In this document: piece by piece, positions 45,305-54,572 of the stretch
How positions within the stretch are numbered: position 1 is the stretch's first letter
Layout of the letters: the number at the start of each line of letters is the position of its first letter
Source: Evansella sp. LMS18
GTDB lineage: Bacteria > Bacillota > Bacilli > Bacillales > Salisediminibacteriaceae
Direction of reading: 5' to 3'
Assembly: GCF_024362785.1 (NCBI RefSeq)
Contig: NZ_CP093301.1
Location: forward strand, 1,116,001-1,180,000
Length of the DNA stretch: 64,000 nucleotides
Program-made: the position numbers and the translations under genes
Notes under the pieces: generated by a model
What the model saw: the letters and a program-made list of their open reading frames with translations, nothing else
Told to the model about the DNA's origin: nothing
Database searches by the model: none

Positions 45305-46108
45305 CTATTTTTCGCCTGTTGCCCGTGCAACCGTTACTGCAAAAATACAGGCCGCCCCTGCTTTATAAAGCTCCGCTCCCGCACTTCGTAATGTGGTTCC
45401 AGTGGTGTAAATATCGTCGACTATTAATATCGATTTCCCTGTGAGATCTATGGGAGCCCCTGTCTCCAAAAGAGTAAACACTCCTTTTAAAGCAGCAAGC
45501 CTTTCCTCCCGGGAGCGCTTACTCTGTTTTTCACCTGAAGCAACACCGGAACGCTGAAGAAGTTCCACCGGGGAAAAAGGGGCTGCCAGCAGTTCCCCCT
45601 GGTTAAAAGCTCTTTCCCATTGCCGTTTTTCATTCAAAGGAATCGTAGTGACAATATCAAACTTTCCCAGTGTCCTGGCGAGCTTCACAAGATCCTCTGA
45701 AAAAACCCGGGCAAGCTCACTATCGCCCCGGTATTTAAATTGCGCGAGAACCTCCTGCATAAAGGGGTTATAGGAATAAAGGGACTGGTGGATAAATGGC
45801 TTGGTGTCCCATGGCTCCTCCTTCGCCCACCGTTCACAGTCATAACACCTGAGCATTTTGCCGTTACTTTTGCCGGCACCACTCCTGTTTACCCCCGAAG
45901 AAGGCGGCCTGCCGCATATATGGCAGATCACTTCTGTAATCCGCTCCATTTTACTGCTGCATTTTCCACACACGGAAGTCCTTTCCTCGATTCCCAATGC
46001 CCATCGCCAGCCTGCCGGAGTGTCGAACCTCTCCAGACAGACAAGGCACAAATTTCGATTTCCTAAAAACTCATTCGTCCAGCGGCTCATTTTTTTCAGC
46101 TTCCCCAC
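45305..46108 (-). CDS. comFC: ComFC phosphoribosyltransferase-like competence protein
   Basis: A 267-residue protein with an N-terminal zinc knuckle region (CLVCLERF, CGKC, CHICGRPP, CYDC) and a C-terminal PRTase domain whose PRPP loop is VDDIYTTGTTL. It is needed for uptake and handling of transforming DNA and interacts with ComFA. The start is either GTG at 46108 after GAGGGG or ATG at 46090; both overlap or abut the comFA end. comFB is absent between comFA and comFC. Confidence 0.92.
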   Translation of the reverse strand: MGKLKKMSRWTNEFLGNRNLCLVCLERFDTPAGWRWALGIEERTSVCGKCSSKMERITEVICHICGRPPSSGVNRSGAGKSNGKMLRCYDCERWAKEEPWDTKPFIHQSLYSYNPFMQEVLAQFKYRGDSELARVFSEDLVKLARTLGKFDIVTTIPLNEKRQWERAFNQGELLAAPFSPVELLQRSGVASGEKQSKRSREERLAALKGVFTLLETGAPIDLTGKSILIVDDIYTTGTTLRSAGAELYKAGAACIFAVTVARATGEK

Positions 46109-47834
46109 GGTTTTTTATCCCCTCATACAAAACTTCTTTTTCCCCAAGCTCGTTCATATCCGTGATGTGCCTGATTGCTTTAAGCATTTCCTGTGTCTTA
46201 CCATGATGGAAATAAACAACACTGCCATCTGGCTCATCAGGGCTCCTCCCTGCTCGGCCGGCAATCTGCACAAGTGCCGATTCGGTAAAAATATCATCAT
46301 CGGCTCCAAACACAGCCACCTGTACTCCTTTCACAGTAACCCCCCGTTCCAGAATTGTAGTGGTAACAAGAATTTTGGTTTTTCCCTCACGGAAGCTCGT
46401 GACCTTTTCACGGCGTCTTTCATCTGCGGAATGGACAGACTCTGTATCCACGTCAAATTGGCCGATAATTATTTTTTCAACAGAAGCCAGCATTGAGACT
46501 TTCGGGACAAAAAGGAAAATTTGTTTGTTTGCTTCAAGGTGGGTACGGAGCCACCGGAGTAAAGGGCGGGGAAGGCGGTTCTTTTCCAGCTGCTTGCTCC
46601 ACTGGCCAGCCCAGACAGGTACCGGCACTGGTAATGGTTGGCCGTGAAATCTCCGCGCCACCTTCACAGAAGCGATTTTTCCTTCCGCAGCCTGCTTTTT
46701 CATTTTTTCATCGGGGGTTGCCGTCACGTAAACGGTAGTCCGCCTGTCCTTCCCAGCCTGCCACACCGCATAACGAAGCTTCTCATCCACTGTGTACGGA
46801 AAAGCATCCACCTCGTCGATGATCACGAGGTCAAACGCTTTATAATATCGGAGGAGCTGGTGGGTCGTGCTGATTGTAAGCTCTCCTTGTGAAAAACGGT
46901 CTTCTCCTCCACCATATAAAGCCTTCAAAGCAGTTTTCGGGAAAGCTGCTTTGAACCGGGGTTCCAGTTCCAGCACCACATCTGTTCTCGGTGTAGCAAT
47001 CAGCACGTTCAGCCCGCCCTTCAGCGCCATCTCAATACTGTGGAAAAGCATCTCGGTTTTCCCGGCACCACATACGGCCCAAATCATGAAAGTGTCACGT
47101 TCATTGGAACCGTTAAGAAATGCAGTCAAAAAGTCCTGGAGTCTTTGAGAGGCTTTTTTCTGAAACGGAGAAAGGTTTCCTGTCCATTTTAGATTGAAAC
47201 GGGAGTGCGGGCCTGACTCCTGCAGTGTTACATCTTTATCAGGCACCCAGCTAAAAAGAGGGGTACAGCCAGCCACCCTCCCCATCATGATGCAGTTCCG
47301 GCAGTATGGACATTCTTTTTTACATCGAAAGCACTGAAAACTGCCGAATAATTCCTTGTCCTCATTACCACATCGCTGGCATTGGAGAGCCCTTCCTTTC
47401 CTGATCAGCCCCGGGTGGTAGTGAACGAAACCGTTTCTTATATGCTCATATATTTCTTCTATTGGGAATGGAAGTTCATCAAGGAGCAGCCGCCTGCCAC
47501 GTAAATATTCTTCTATTGTTTTGCCAGGCGTGAATTCTGGATTTGGAGGTGGAAAATAAAAGTGGGTTTTCATTTCGTTGATGTCAATCAGAGGGTATGG
47601 CCGTGGAAACTGGTGCAGGTTAATGTCTTCGGTAGGTTGTTCTTCATTCTGGGCCTGAAGATAGGCTGGGATTTCAGGAATGAGCCAGATGGATTTGTCA
47701 CTGTCATCAGGGGCTCGGTCAGGGACGGGGAACTGGGAATCCTGGAAAGTATAAGGAAGCAAGTGTTGGAGAGTGGCCGATTCCTTATCCGGCAGTTCGT
47801 TCAGTACACTTAAAGCAAATGGATAAAACCGCAA
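46071..47834 (-). CDS. comFA: ComFA DNA-uptake helicase/translocase
   Basis: A 587-residue superfamily 2 helicase that drives single-strand DNA through the competence pore. The start is TTG at 47834, six bases after AGAGGTG; a GTG 9 bp upstream lies within the site. A four-cysteine zinc finger precedes the helicase core (CQRCGNED ... CFRCKKECPYC), then Walker A CGAGKTEML, DEVD box IIDEVDAFPY, and the C-terminal motif VI QIAGRAGRS. A ComK half-site AAAA-N5-TTTT lies upstream at 47902-47914; a full ComK box was not confirmed. Confidence 0.95.
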   Translation of the reverse strand: MRFYPFALSVLNELPDKESATLQHLLPYTFQDSQFPVPDRAPDDSDKSIWLIPEIPAYLQAQNEEQPTEDINLHQFPRPYPLIDINEMKTHFYFPPPNPEFTPGKTIEEYLRGRRLLLDELPFPIEEIYEHIRNGFVHYHPGLIRKGRALQCQRCGNEDKELFGSFQCFRCKKECPYCRNCIMMGRVAGCTPLFSWVPDKDVTLQESGPHSRFNLKWTGNLSPFQKKASQRLQDFLTAFLNGSNERDTFMIWAVCGAGKTEMLFHSIEMALKGGLNVLIATPRTDVVLELEPRFKAAFPKTALKALYGGGEDRFSQGELTISTTHQLLRYYKAFDLVIIDEVDAFPYTVDEKLRYAVWQAGKDRRTTVYVTATPDEKMKKQAAEGKIASVKVARRFHGQPLPVPVPVWAGQWSKQLEKNRLPRPLLRWLRTHLEANKQIFLFVPKVSMLASVEKIIIGQFDVDTESVHSADERRREKVTSFREGKTKILVTTTILERGVTVKGVQVAVFGADDDIFTESALVQIAGRAGRSPDEPDGSVVYFHHGKTQEMLKAIRHITDMNELGEKEVLYEGIKNRGEAEKNEPLDE

Positions 47835-48095
47835 TTGAATCACCTCTTTATTTATTTGTCAGTTATATAGTTTAGTAGGGTTGATATTTTTCAGCTGGAG
47901 GAAAAAAGGATTTTAATTAAAAGATTTGCTATCTTTTGGGCTGAATCTGTGGTTGATACATCCCTCGAGGATAGGGATTCCATCCAGTGGATTTCTGAAC
48001 GAGGCTTCACTACCGGTACTGAATAGGGGGGGTTACTGTATTATCACTTTGCGGGAGAGGTAGGGATTCGGTCTTTCAAGAATCGAGTGCTCCAT

Positions 48096-48905
48096 CTCAC
48101 AGAGTGCAAGACCTCCTTGCACCTCATGAGTTGATGGAGGAACCTTTCTCATGGAGGGCAAGACCTCCTTGCACCTCATGAGTTGAGGGATGGACCTTGC
48201 TCATGGAGGGCAAGACCTCCTTGCACCTCATGAGTTGAGGGATGGACCTTGCTCACGGAGTGCAAGACCTCCTTGCACCTCATGAGTTGAGGGATAAACC
48301 TTTCTCATGTGGTGCAAGACCTCCTTGCACCTCATGAGTTGAGGGATAAACCTTTCTCATGTGGTGCAAGACCTCCTTGCACCTCATGAGTTGAGGGAAA
48401 ACCCTTTCTCAAGTAGTGCAAGACCTCCTTGCACCCCATGAGTTGATGGAGGAACCTTTCTCATGGAGGGCAAGACCTCCTTGCACCTCATGAGTTGATG
48501 GATAAACCTTTCTCATGTGGTGCAAGACCTCCTTGCACCTCATGAGTTGAGGGAAAACCCTTTCTCAGGGAGTACAAGACCTCCTTGCACCTCATGAGTT
48601 GATGGAGGAACCTTCCTCACGGAGTGCAAGACCTCCTTGCACCTCATGAGTTGATGGATAAACCTTTCTCAAGTAGTGCAAGACCTCCTTGCACCTCATG
48701 AGTTGATGGATAAACCATTCTCACGGGGTGCAAAACCTCCTTACACCCCATGAGTTGATGGAGAACCCTTTCTCATGGAGGGCAAGACCTCCTTGCACCC
48801 CATGAGTTGAGGGATGACTCCTGCTCAGGGTACGTAAGAGCCCCTTACCTATCTTGAGTTGAGGGATAGCTCTTCTCAAGGAAGAATTGTATGAACCCCT
48901 TGCCT
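48096..48905. repeat. 52-bp tandem repeat, about 15 copies
   Basis: GCAAG starts at 48106, 48158, 48210, 48262, 48314, 48366, 48418, 48470, 48522, then (as ACAAG) 48574, and again 48626, 48678, 48730 and 48782, with a degenerate copy at 48834: exact 52-bp spacing. Each unit carries GTGCAAG-ACCTC-CTTGCAC, a 7-bp stem with a 5-base loop, and an 8-bp palindrome CTCATGAG. Copies differ mainly at two spots: after GAGTTGA, and just before GTGCAAG. There are no unique spacers, so this is not a CRISPR. It separates degV from comFA. Confidence 0.95.
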
Positions 48906-48945
48906 GCCCTGGATTGAAGCCAAACACAATTTCCCTTTTCTCTTT

Positions 48946-49791
48946 TTACTGCGACCAACCGACTCCCATGCTTCCTTCACCGAGGTGGGTACCGATAACA
49001 GGTCCGAAGTAGCTTACGATTACGTTCGCATTGCTGTATTTGGCACGCAGTTCTTCAGCAAGCTGCTCTGCTTTTTCCGGACGGTTGGCATGGATAACGG
49101 TGATATCGATTGGTGTGCCTTTTTTCGCATCTTCATCCAGGAGGCCCAGGATAAGGTTCATCGCCTTTTTCTCCGTACGCACCTTCTCATACGGAACAAT
49201 CACTTTGTTTTCAAAGTGCAGAACAGGCTTAATTTTCAGCAGGCTCCCTACGAAAAGCTGGGCGCCGTTCAGCCGGCCGCCGCGATGAAGGTGGCTCAGG
49301 TCGTCAGCCATAAAATATGCCCGTGTACTCTCCTTCATTTTTTCAAGCGTATCAAGAATTTCAACACTTGAACGTCCTTCACCTGCAAGCTTCGCTGCTT
49401 TCAGCACATAAAAGCCCTGGACCATACAGCTGATTTCCGAATCAAAAATATGTACTTTAATTTCTTCTTCAACCATCTGTGCGGCACTGAAGGCCGTTTC
49501 GTACGTTCCGCTGATTCCGCTGGATAAAGTGATAACAATGACTTCATCGTGATCTTTTGCCAGTTCCTTGTACTTCTCCTCAAACAGCCCGATCGCCGGC
49601 TGAGAGGTTTTCGGCAGCTGTTCCTTCGATTTCATTTCCGCATAAAACTGCTCTGTCGTAATATCCTGCTCTTCTTTATATGCTTCTTCTCCGAACACTA
49701 CGTTAAGCGGCACCATGGAAATATTGTTTTCATCTCTTACTTCTTTCGGGATGTAAGCTGTGCTGTCGGTAATGATCGCTATTTTACTCAT
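48946..49791 (-). CDS. DegV-family fatty-acid-binding protein
   Basis: A 281-residue DegV domain protein. The start is ATG at 49791; the frame runs 26 codons further upstream without a good site. Motifs: KIAIITDSTAYIPKEV at the N-terminus, KTSQPAIGLFEEKYKEL, VITLSSGISGTYETA and the C-terminal IGTHLGEGSMGVGW. DegV proteins (FakB-like) bind a fatty acid for phosphorylation by FakA. Located downstream of degU, as in B. subtilis. Confidence 0.92.
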   Translation of the reverse strand: MSKIAIITDSTAYIPKEVRDENNISMVPLNVVFGEEAYKEEQDITTEQFYAEMKSKEQLPKTSQPAIGLFEEKYKELAKDHDEVIVITLSSGISGTYETAFSAAQMVEEEIKVHIFDSEISCMVQGFYVLKAAKLAGEGRSSVEILDTLEKMKESTRAYFMADDLSHLHRGGRLNGAQLFVGSLLKIKPVLHFENKVIVPYEKVRTEKKAMNLILGLLDEDAKKGTPIDITVIHANRPEKAEQLAEELRAKYSNANVIVSYFGPVIGTHLGEGSMGVGWSQ

Positions 49792-50139
49792 CTTGCTTTC
49801 ACTTCTTCCATAATAATTTAAGTCAGCCCGTAAGTGCCTGGCACCTGGCGATTTCTGACTTTTTTCCATTGACTAACAGGGAACCAACACATGGGACCTC
49901 ATGAAAAATCTATTAAGTAGTCTTCTTCACGAGAAAGGTTTTTTACCTGTTTCCCAAAAAATAAATTTAATAATAATACCCTGATTTCTTTCCCTTTAAA
50001 CTATAGTAGCAAGCAATCAGCATAAATGTCTATTTTTTGGCGGAATTTCCCCGAATTAAGAAAAATTATTTTTATTTGAATCACTTTCACAATTCGAACA
50101 CTACCATGAAATGTTACTTCATTGTTAGATTTACGCTTC

Positions 50140-50400
50140 AGACGGACGCGTTCTGCGGGCACGGCTTCAACTAATTTTTGACGGCTTAACACCGGCAAAA
50201 ATGGATTTTCAGCTTTTCATGCTTTTCCCGCAAGAACGAGCATCTTCTTCACCGCAAATGCATCGAGTTGTCTCGACGTATATTCTACGGAGTTAAGCTG
50301 GCAAAACTCTTTTTGCGACGAGTAACCGCAGGAGCAGAGGAAGAGACAGTCACCGCAGTCTTACGCTGCAAACGAAAATAACGTTCGTCTTTTTTTTATT
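50140..50400 (+). repeat. Structured intergenic element ending in a T8 terminator
   Basis: The segment opens with CAGACGGACGCGTTCTGCGG and ACGGCTTCAACTAATTTTTG, which resembles an abundant intergenic repeat of Bacillaceae I recall around GACGGACGC and CGCGGGCACGGC. Inside are small hairpins such as CGAG-TTGT-CTCG (50264-50275) and GCAAAA-CTC-TTTTTGC (50301-50317). It ends with ACGAA/TTCGT followed by C and eight T (about 50381-50400). No plus-strand gene follows, so any transcript would be a free RNA. Confidence 0.5.
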
Positions 50401-50485
50401 CATAGGCTATATATGAAATTCATTCATTTCCTATAGTTACAAAGAATGGAGTGAAATAAAGGGTTGAAGTAAAAAATGGAAGAAC

Positions 50486-50524
50486 AGCCGCCCCGATAAA
50501 TCATCTTCTACGGGCCGGCTGTTG
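50486..50524 (-). terminator. Terminator of degS-degU
   Basis: On the minus strand AACAGCCG and CGGCTGTT pair around a long loop with inner GCCC/GGGC pairs, followed by a T-rich run. Confidence 0.8.
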
Positions 50525-50549
50525 TATGAGGATCTTAGCTGAAAAGAAA

Positions 50550-51248
50550 TTAATTCACTTTCACCCAGCCGTTTTTGATCGCTTCAACGACTGCCTGGGT
50601 ACGGTCATTCATATTCATTTTCTGAAGAATATTACTCACATGGTTTTTAACCGTTTTTTCACTGATATATAAGGCTTCCCCGATGGCACGGTTGCTCTTT
50701 CCGTCTGTCATCAGCTGAAGCACTTCACATTCCCGGCGAGTCAGCAAATGGAGCGGACGGCGGTATTCCACCTCACGGAAGCCGATTTCTGTTTCCGGCT
50801 TGTCGTCGCTTGCCAGTCTGCGGTACTCATTAATCAGGTTATGGGTAACCTTCGGATGTATATAAGCTCCGCCTTCTCCTACTACTTTCACTGCTTCAAT
50901 CAAGGCATCCGTATCCATTTCTTTTAACAAGTAGCCGGAAGCTCCTGTTTTCAGCACATGGGTCACGTATGATTCATCGTCATGAATGGAGAGAATGAGC
51001 ACTTTAATATTCGGGAATTTTTCTACCAGGTTTTTAGTAGCTTCCACCCCGTTGATATTCGGCATATTAATGTCCATCAGCACTACATCCGGGGTGTGCG
51101 CCCTTACGAGGTCAACTACCATATCCCCGTCACTGCCTTCCGCGACTACCTCCATGGAGGACTCCATATTCAGTATACGCTTGACTCCTTCACGAAACAG
51201 CTGGTGGTCATCGACTAAAACTATTTTGATCTGCTTCCCTCTATCCAT
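50550..51248 (-). CDS. degU: Two-component response regulator DegU
   Basis: A 232-residue NarL/LuxR-type regulator. Receiver domain (about 7-125) with acidic pair VDDH, phospho-acceptor D59 in VVLMDINMP, and the switch region; LuxR helix-turn-helix (about 165-228, [20 protein letters not shown]). It controls exoenzymes, competence and motility. It follows degS by 84 bp. A paralogue with a degenerate receiver is at 37372. Confidence 0.97.
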   Translation of the reverse strand: MDRGKQIKIVLVDDHQLFREGVKRILNMESSMEVVAEGSDGDMVVDLVRAHTPDVVLMDINMPNINGVEATKNLVEKFPNIKVLILSIHDDESYVTHVLKTGASGYLLKEMDTDALIEAVKVVGEGGAYIHPKVTHNLINEYRRLASDDKPETEIGFREVEYRRPLHLLTRRECEVLQLMTDGKSNRAIGEALYISEKTVKNHVSNILQKMNMNDRTQAVVEAIKNGWVKVN

Positions 51249-51332
51249 ATTTTTCTCCTCCTCCAGGTTATTGCTTACTTACTTTTTTATCTGCGCGCTT
51301 TATATTTTTTGAAGTGTTATTCCGATAGCCTG

Positions 51333-52466
51333 TTATGAAGCTGGCTTGACTGGAATCTGGACCATGACTAATGTCCCTTTTTCATGTTTTGAATCGATAC
51401 TTAGTTTCCCTTCAAGCATATTTATCCGTTCCCTCATACCCAGGAGGCCAAACGAACCTTCTTTTTTCACGGAAGTGTCAAAGCCTTTCCCGTTATCTTT
51501 AACCACTACCGTGGCAAGTGTGGGCTTCAGCTCGATCTTGATGTGGACCTCCGTTGCTTTCGCATGTTTATGCACATTCTGCATAGACTCCTGAATCAGC
51601 CTGAATAAGGCAACTTCCTGGTCCGCCTGCAGCCTCCTCGGTTTCCCAAGGTATGAAAATTGAATGTCAAAATCATAATGATCTTTAATATGCTTAATAT
51701 ATTTTTCCAGAGCAGGTATGAGGCCAAGATCATCAAGAGCCATTGGACGGAGATCGTAGATGATTCTTCTGACTTCTGCCAGAGAATCCTTCACCATCTT
51801 CTTCAGGTCCCTGATTTCCTTCAGTGCTTCCTCCACACCCTGCTGCTCATAAACCCTTTCAACCAGCTCAGAACGAAGCATTACATTCGCCATCATCTGG
51901 GCCGGGCCGTCATGGATTTCCCGGGAAAGGCGTTTACGTTCCTCTTCCTGAGCCTCGATAATTTTCAGGCCAAGCTTTTGCATTTCAACTGCATCAGCAA
52001 CCATTTCCGACACCTGCTGTAAATCTCCCGTCAGGAAGTTCACGACCACAGTGATCTGGCCGACAAGTGTTTCTGCCCTTTCCATCGTATCCTTAAGCCT
52101 CATGAGCCTCCGTTCTACGTTATCCCGGCGTTCCCTGAGCTGCTTTTCCTCCTGCCTCAAAATCGCAAGCTTTACCTGGTAATCATTTGCCTGCTCATAG
52201 GCGACACGGACATCTTCGTCACTATAGTCGGCGAAATGCTTACTGACTTCCGCAAGCCTGTTCCTGGCGAATCTTGAGTGGAGTTCTGTCTGCTCCGTCT
52301 TCCTGATTACTTCAATAACCTTCTCCTGAATTTGCTTTAACTCATTTTTTAACTGATCATACTCACTCCGGGAGTCTTCGCCGATTTCAAATATTTTCTC
52401 CCGGCTGTCTCCTACTGCTTCCAGCATCCTTCTGAGTATTCCTTCGATTGTTATTGGTGTAGCCAT
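51333..52466 (-). CDS. degS: Cytoplasmic sensor kinase DegS
   Basis: A 377-residue soluble histidine kinase. The start is ATG at 52466 after GGGGAG; the frame's 28-codon extension was rejected. The N-terminal half is a long coiled-coil sensor (about 20-170), the phospho-histidine lies in RLSREIHDGPAQ, and the ATPase motifs are VVKDNGKGFD and GSFGLLGMRERI. It phosphorylates DegU in response to flagellar and osmotic signals. Confidence 0.96.
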   Translation of the reverse strand: MATPITIEGILRRMLEAVGDSREKIFEIGEDSRSEYDQLKNELKQIQEKVIEVIRKTEQTELHSRFARNRLAEVSKHFADYSDEDVRVAYEQANDYQVKLAILRQEEKQLRERRDNVERRLMRLKDTMERAETLVGQITVVVNFLTGDLQQVSEMVADAVEMQKLGLKIIEAQEEERKRLSREIHDGPAQMMANVMLRSELVERVYEQQGVEEALKEIRDLKKMVKDSLAEVRRIIYDLRPMALDDLGLIPALEKYIKHIKDHYDFDIQFSYLGKPRRLQADQEVALFRLIQESMQNVHKHAKATEVHIKIELKPTLATVVVKDNGKGFDTSVKKEGSFGLLGMRERINMLEGKLSIDSKHEKGTLVMVQIPVKPAS

Positions 52467-52636
52467 GTGACTCCCCGCTTTCAAGCTGAAAAAATTGGAT
52501 GAAGAAGTAAGAAGAAGAGGAAAATCTATGCCAAATTCCTCAAAATTCATATTCCGTCAAATGTCCCGCTTTCAGGCATAAAATTGATAGCCGGAGAAAT
52601 ACAGGAATGCTTCACATAAAAATAGTTACTTCCCTC

Positions 52637-52719
52637 TGGGTACCAGTTAACCAACCTGGCAATCCAGGCTTTTCCCAGTATGCTATTATTCCTATACTGT
52701 TAAAACTCGTGGAAAACAA
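52637..52719 (-). promoter_or_regulatory. degS promoter and structured leader start
   Basis: On the minus strand TTGTTT, 17 bases, TATAGG (52691-52719) form a promoter. The likely 5' end then folds: CTGGG (52675-52679) pairs with CCCAG (about 52637-52641) around an inner CCTGG-ATTG-CCAGG hairpin. The leader to the start at 52466 is about 200 bases. Confidence 0.4.
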
Positions 52720-53493
52720 CAGTTTTTTGGGGGTATTTTGGTTTATATTTTCATTTTACTACATATTCAGATAAAAAAGACCTTCGAACTATACTGCTGT
52801 CTTCGTTAATAGGAACTACAGTACAATAGTCTGTTGTAAAGTACTGATTCCTTGCATTTATCCGTTTCCTTAATTAATATTTTATCAGGCTTCTATAGGG
52901 AAAAGTGAGTAAAAATCATAATGAAATAATAATTTAATATAAAAGTTATATATTCTCTCCCGAATTTTTCCCGGTTTTTACCACCATGAAACTAACGTAA
53001 ACTGCCTCCAGTTTAAATAACCCCCGGAAATACCCTTCTAGTTTTGTCAGGCATAAATTATTATTGCAAACTCGCAAAATTCTTCGCCTATACAGGACTT
53101 TTATCCTTGTTGAGAGAGCACAATCAAAAATTTACATTATAAGGTAATTTTCCAGGACTTTTATTCACGCGTCTGGAAGCTGACTGTGAAAAAGAGAGCA
53201 GTTTTTAAAGCACGTGCTTTTTTCTGGTTGGAATGAGACGCGAAGAGGTTGTTTTGTATGATATAAGCATGCATCAGCGCATAACGGGGTTTGGAGGTGG
53301 AGATCAATACGGGGGGACTGCCGTCGCAGTCGCTTGACAACGGTCTTCTGTTCATCTTAACCTGAATATTAAGATAAACTTTTCGGCTGAAAAACGAGAA
53401 GGCCCACGCCCTTTCGTTTCATAGACTAATTCCATTTAAGGACTGTTGTATGCAAAAGCGATTCTAAATGAACTGAAAGGCAGAGAACTTATT
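52720..53493. other. 774-bp gap between degS and yvyE
   Basis: AT-rich and without a supported gene; open frames lack ribosome binding sites. At about 53391-53419 AAACGA...TCGTTT with inner AAGG/CCTT can fold into a weak terminator-like hairpin on the minus strand. Nothing else is recognised. Confidence 0.5.
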
Positions 53494-54129
53494 ATGCTAA
53501 CCTCCTATTTTACTGTAAAAGACTACGGCGAAAACGAGATCTCCATTCAGCGTTCCCGTTTCATCACCTATGTGAACAGGGTTACGACAGAAGAAGAGGC
53601 TCAGGCCTTTATTGAAAAAATAAAAAAACAGCACTGGAATGCAAACCACAACTGCTCTGCTTATATGATCGGGGAAACCAATCACATCCAGAAAGCAAAC
53701 GATGACGGAGAGCCATCAGGCACAGCTGGCGTCCCGATCCTTGAAGTACTTAAACAACGCGACCTGAAAGACACCGTTGTCGTGGTTACACGTTATTTTG
53801 GCGGTATAAAGCTGGGGGCCGGCGGACTTATCCGTGCATACAGCTCCGCTGCTTCGGAAGGCATTAATGCAGCCGGCGTTGTAGAAAGGCGCCTTGCTCA
53901 AGTATACAAAAGCACAATGGACTACCACTTCCTCGGTAAAGTGGAAAATGAACTGAGGGCCTCTCCTTATCTCATTAAACAAATTGATTACCTGGACCAG
54001 GTACAAGTAGAGACATTTGTTAATTCCGGGCAAGAAGGGGCATTTGAGGAGTTTATGACCAACCTGACGAACGGACAGGTAAAGCTGGAAAAAACAGAGT
54101 TTACCTATCTCGAAGAAGAAATCAAATAA
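53494..54129 (+). CDS. yvyE: YigZ/IMPACT family protein
   Basis: A 211-residue protein. The start is ATG at 53494; a TTG 48 bp upstream is unlikely. The conserved core is AYMIGETNHIQKANDDGEPSGTAG, followed by VVVVTRYFGGIKLGAGGLIRAYS (about residues 85-120), and a C-terminal ferredoxin-like domain. Orthologues are implicated in translation control or nucleic-acid binding. Divergent from degS, as in B. subtilis. Confidence 0.92.
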   Translation: MLTSYFTVKDYGENEISIQRSRFITYVNRVTTEEEAQAFIEKIKKQHWNANHNCSAYMIGETNHIQKANDDGEPSGTAGVPILEVLKQRDLKDTVVVVTRYFGGIKLGAGGLIRAYSSAASEGINAAGVVERRLAQVYKSTMDYHFLGKVENELRASPYLIKQIDYLDQVQVETFVNSGQEGAFEEFMTNLTNGQVKLEKTEFTYLEEEIK

Positions 54130-54239
54130 AGCACACAAAGAGGTATTATATAGCTTCACGTCAGGTGAAGCATGAAGCCTGTTTCAGAAAACACTTCGTA
54201 ATGGATCCTCTAAATTTAGGAGCTCCAGGCGGGAGTAAT

Positions 54240-54418
54240 GGTTCCTCATTCCGCTATATGCTGAAAATGGGGCTTTTTGTTGAGAGGGGAAGCGGTTCCT
54301 CGTTCCGCTATCAGCCCAAAACCTGAGGATTCATGGGTGAAATGGGTGAATAACGGAACCAGGATCCGAAAACCTGTTATAAATGAAGGATTTTAGTGAT
54401 ATAGCGGAATGAGGAACC
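54240..54418. repeat. Intergenic inverted repeat (GGTTCCTCATTCCGC family)
   Basis: GGTTCCTCATTCCGCTATAT at 54240-54259 is repeated exactly as its complement at 54399-54418, with a third, direct copy GGTTCCTCGTTCCGCTAT at about 54294-54311. Partial arms (AACGGAACC) lie between. There is no gene inside. It is a candidate MITE-like or palindromic repeat element. Confidence 0.7.
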
Positions 54419-54484
54419 TAAAGGAACACAACATAACCGGATCTCAAAGAGAAACAGTTCAGCTGAACAAGACAATGTAACAAG

Positions 54485-54527
54485 CAAAACGCCTGGATCA
54501 CAAAAATCCAGGCGTTTTGTTTATTTT
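54485..54527. terminator. Bidirectional terminator between yvyE and PAS protein
   Basis: CAAAACGCCTGGAT and ATCCAGGCGTTTTG form a 14-bp perfect stem with a short loop. Confidence 0.92.
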
Positions 54528-54572
54528 CTTATATACCGCCAACTACAGAGTGATTTATTTACGTTTAATAGT

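Larger units (their letters stand above)
49792..50549. other. 758-bp gap between degV and degU
   Basis: No gene is supported. It contains the repeat-like element at about 50140-50400 and the degU terminator at 50486-50524. The stretch 49870-50130 is AT-rich and featureless. Confidence 0.55.

Noticed and set aside
48096-48905. CRISPR array
   Set aside because: Repeats are contiguous at 52 bp with no unique spacers and no cas genes nearby.
48721-48927. Minus-strand frame in the 52-bp array
   Set aside because: Produced by the repeat; no start signal and no similarity to any family.
50001-50198. 65-residue minus-strand frame beyond degU
   Set aside because: It coincides with the repeat-like element and has no ribosome binding site; better explained as intergenic repeat.
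53161-53355. 64-residue minus-strand frame upstream of yvyE
   Set aside because: No ribosome binding site or recognised motif; left as intergenic.
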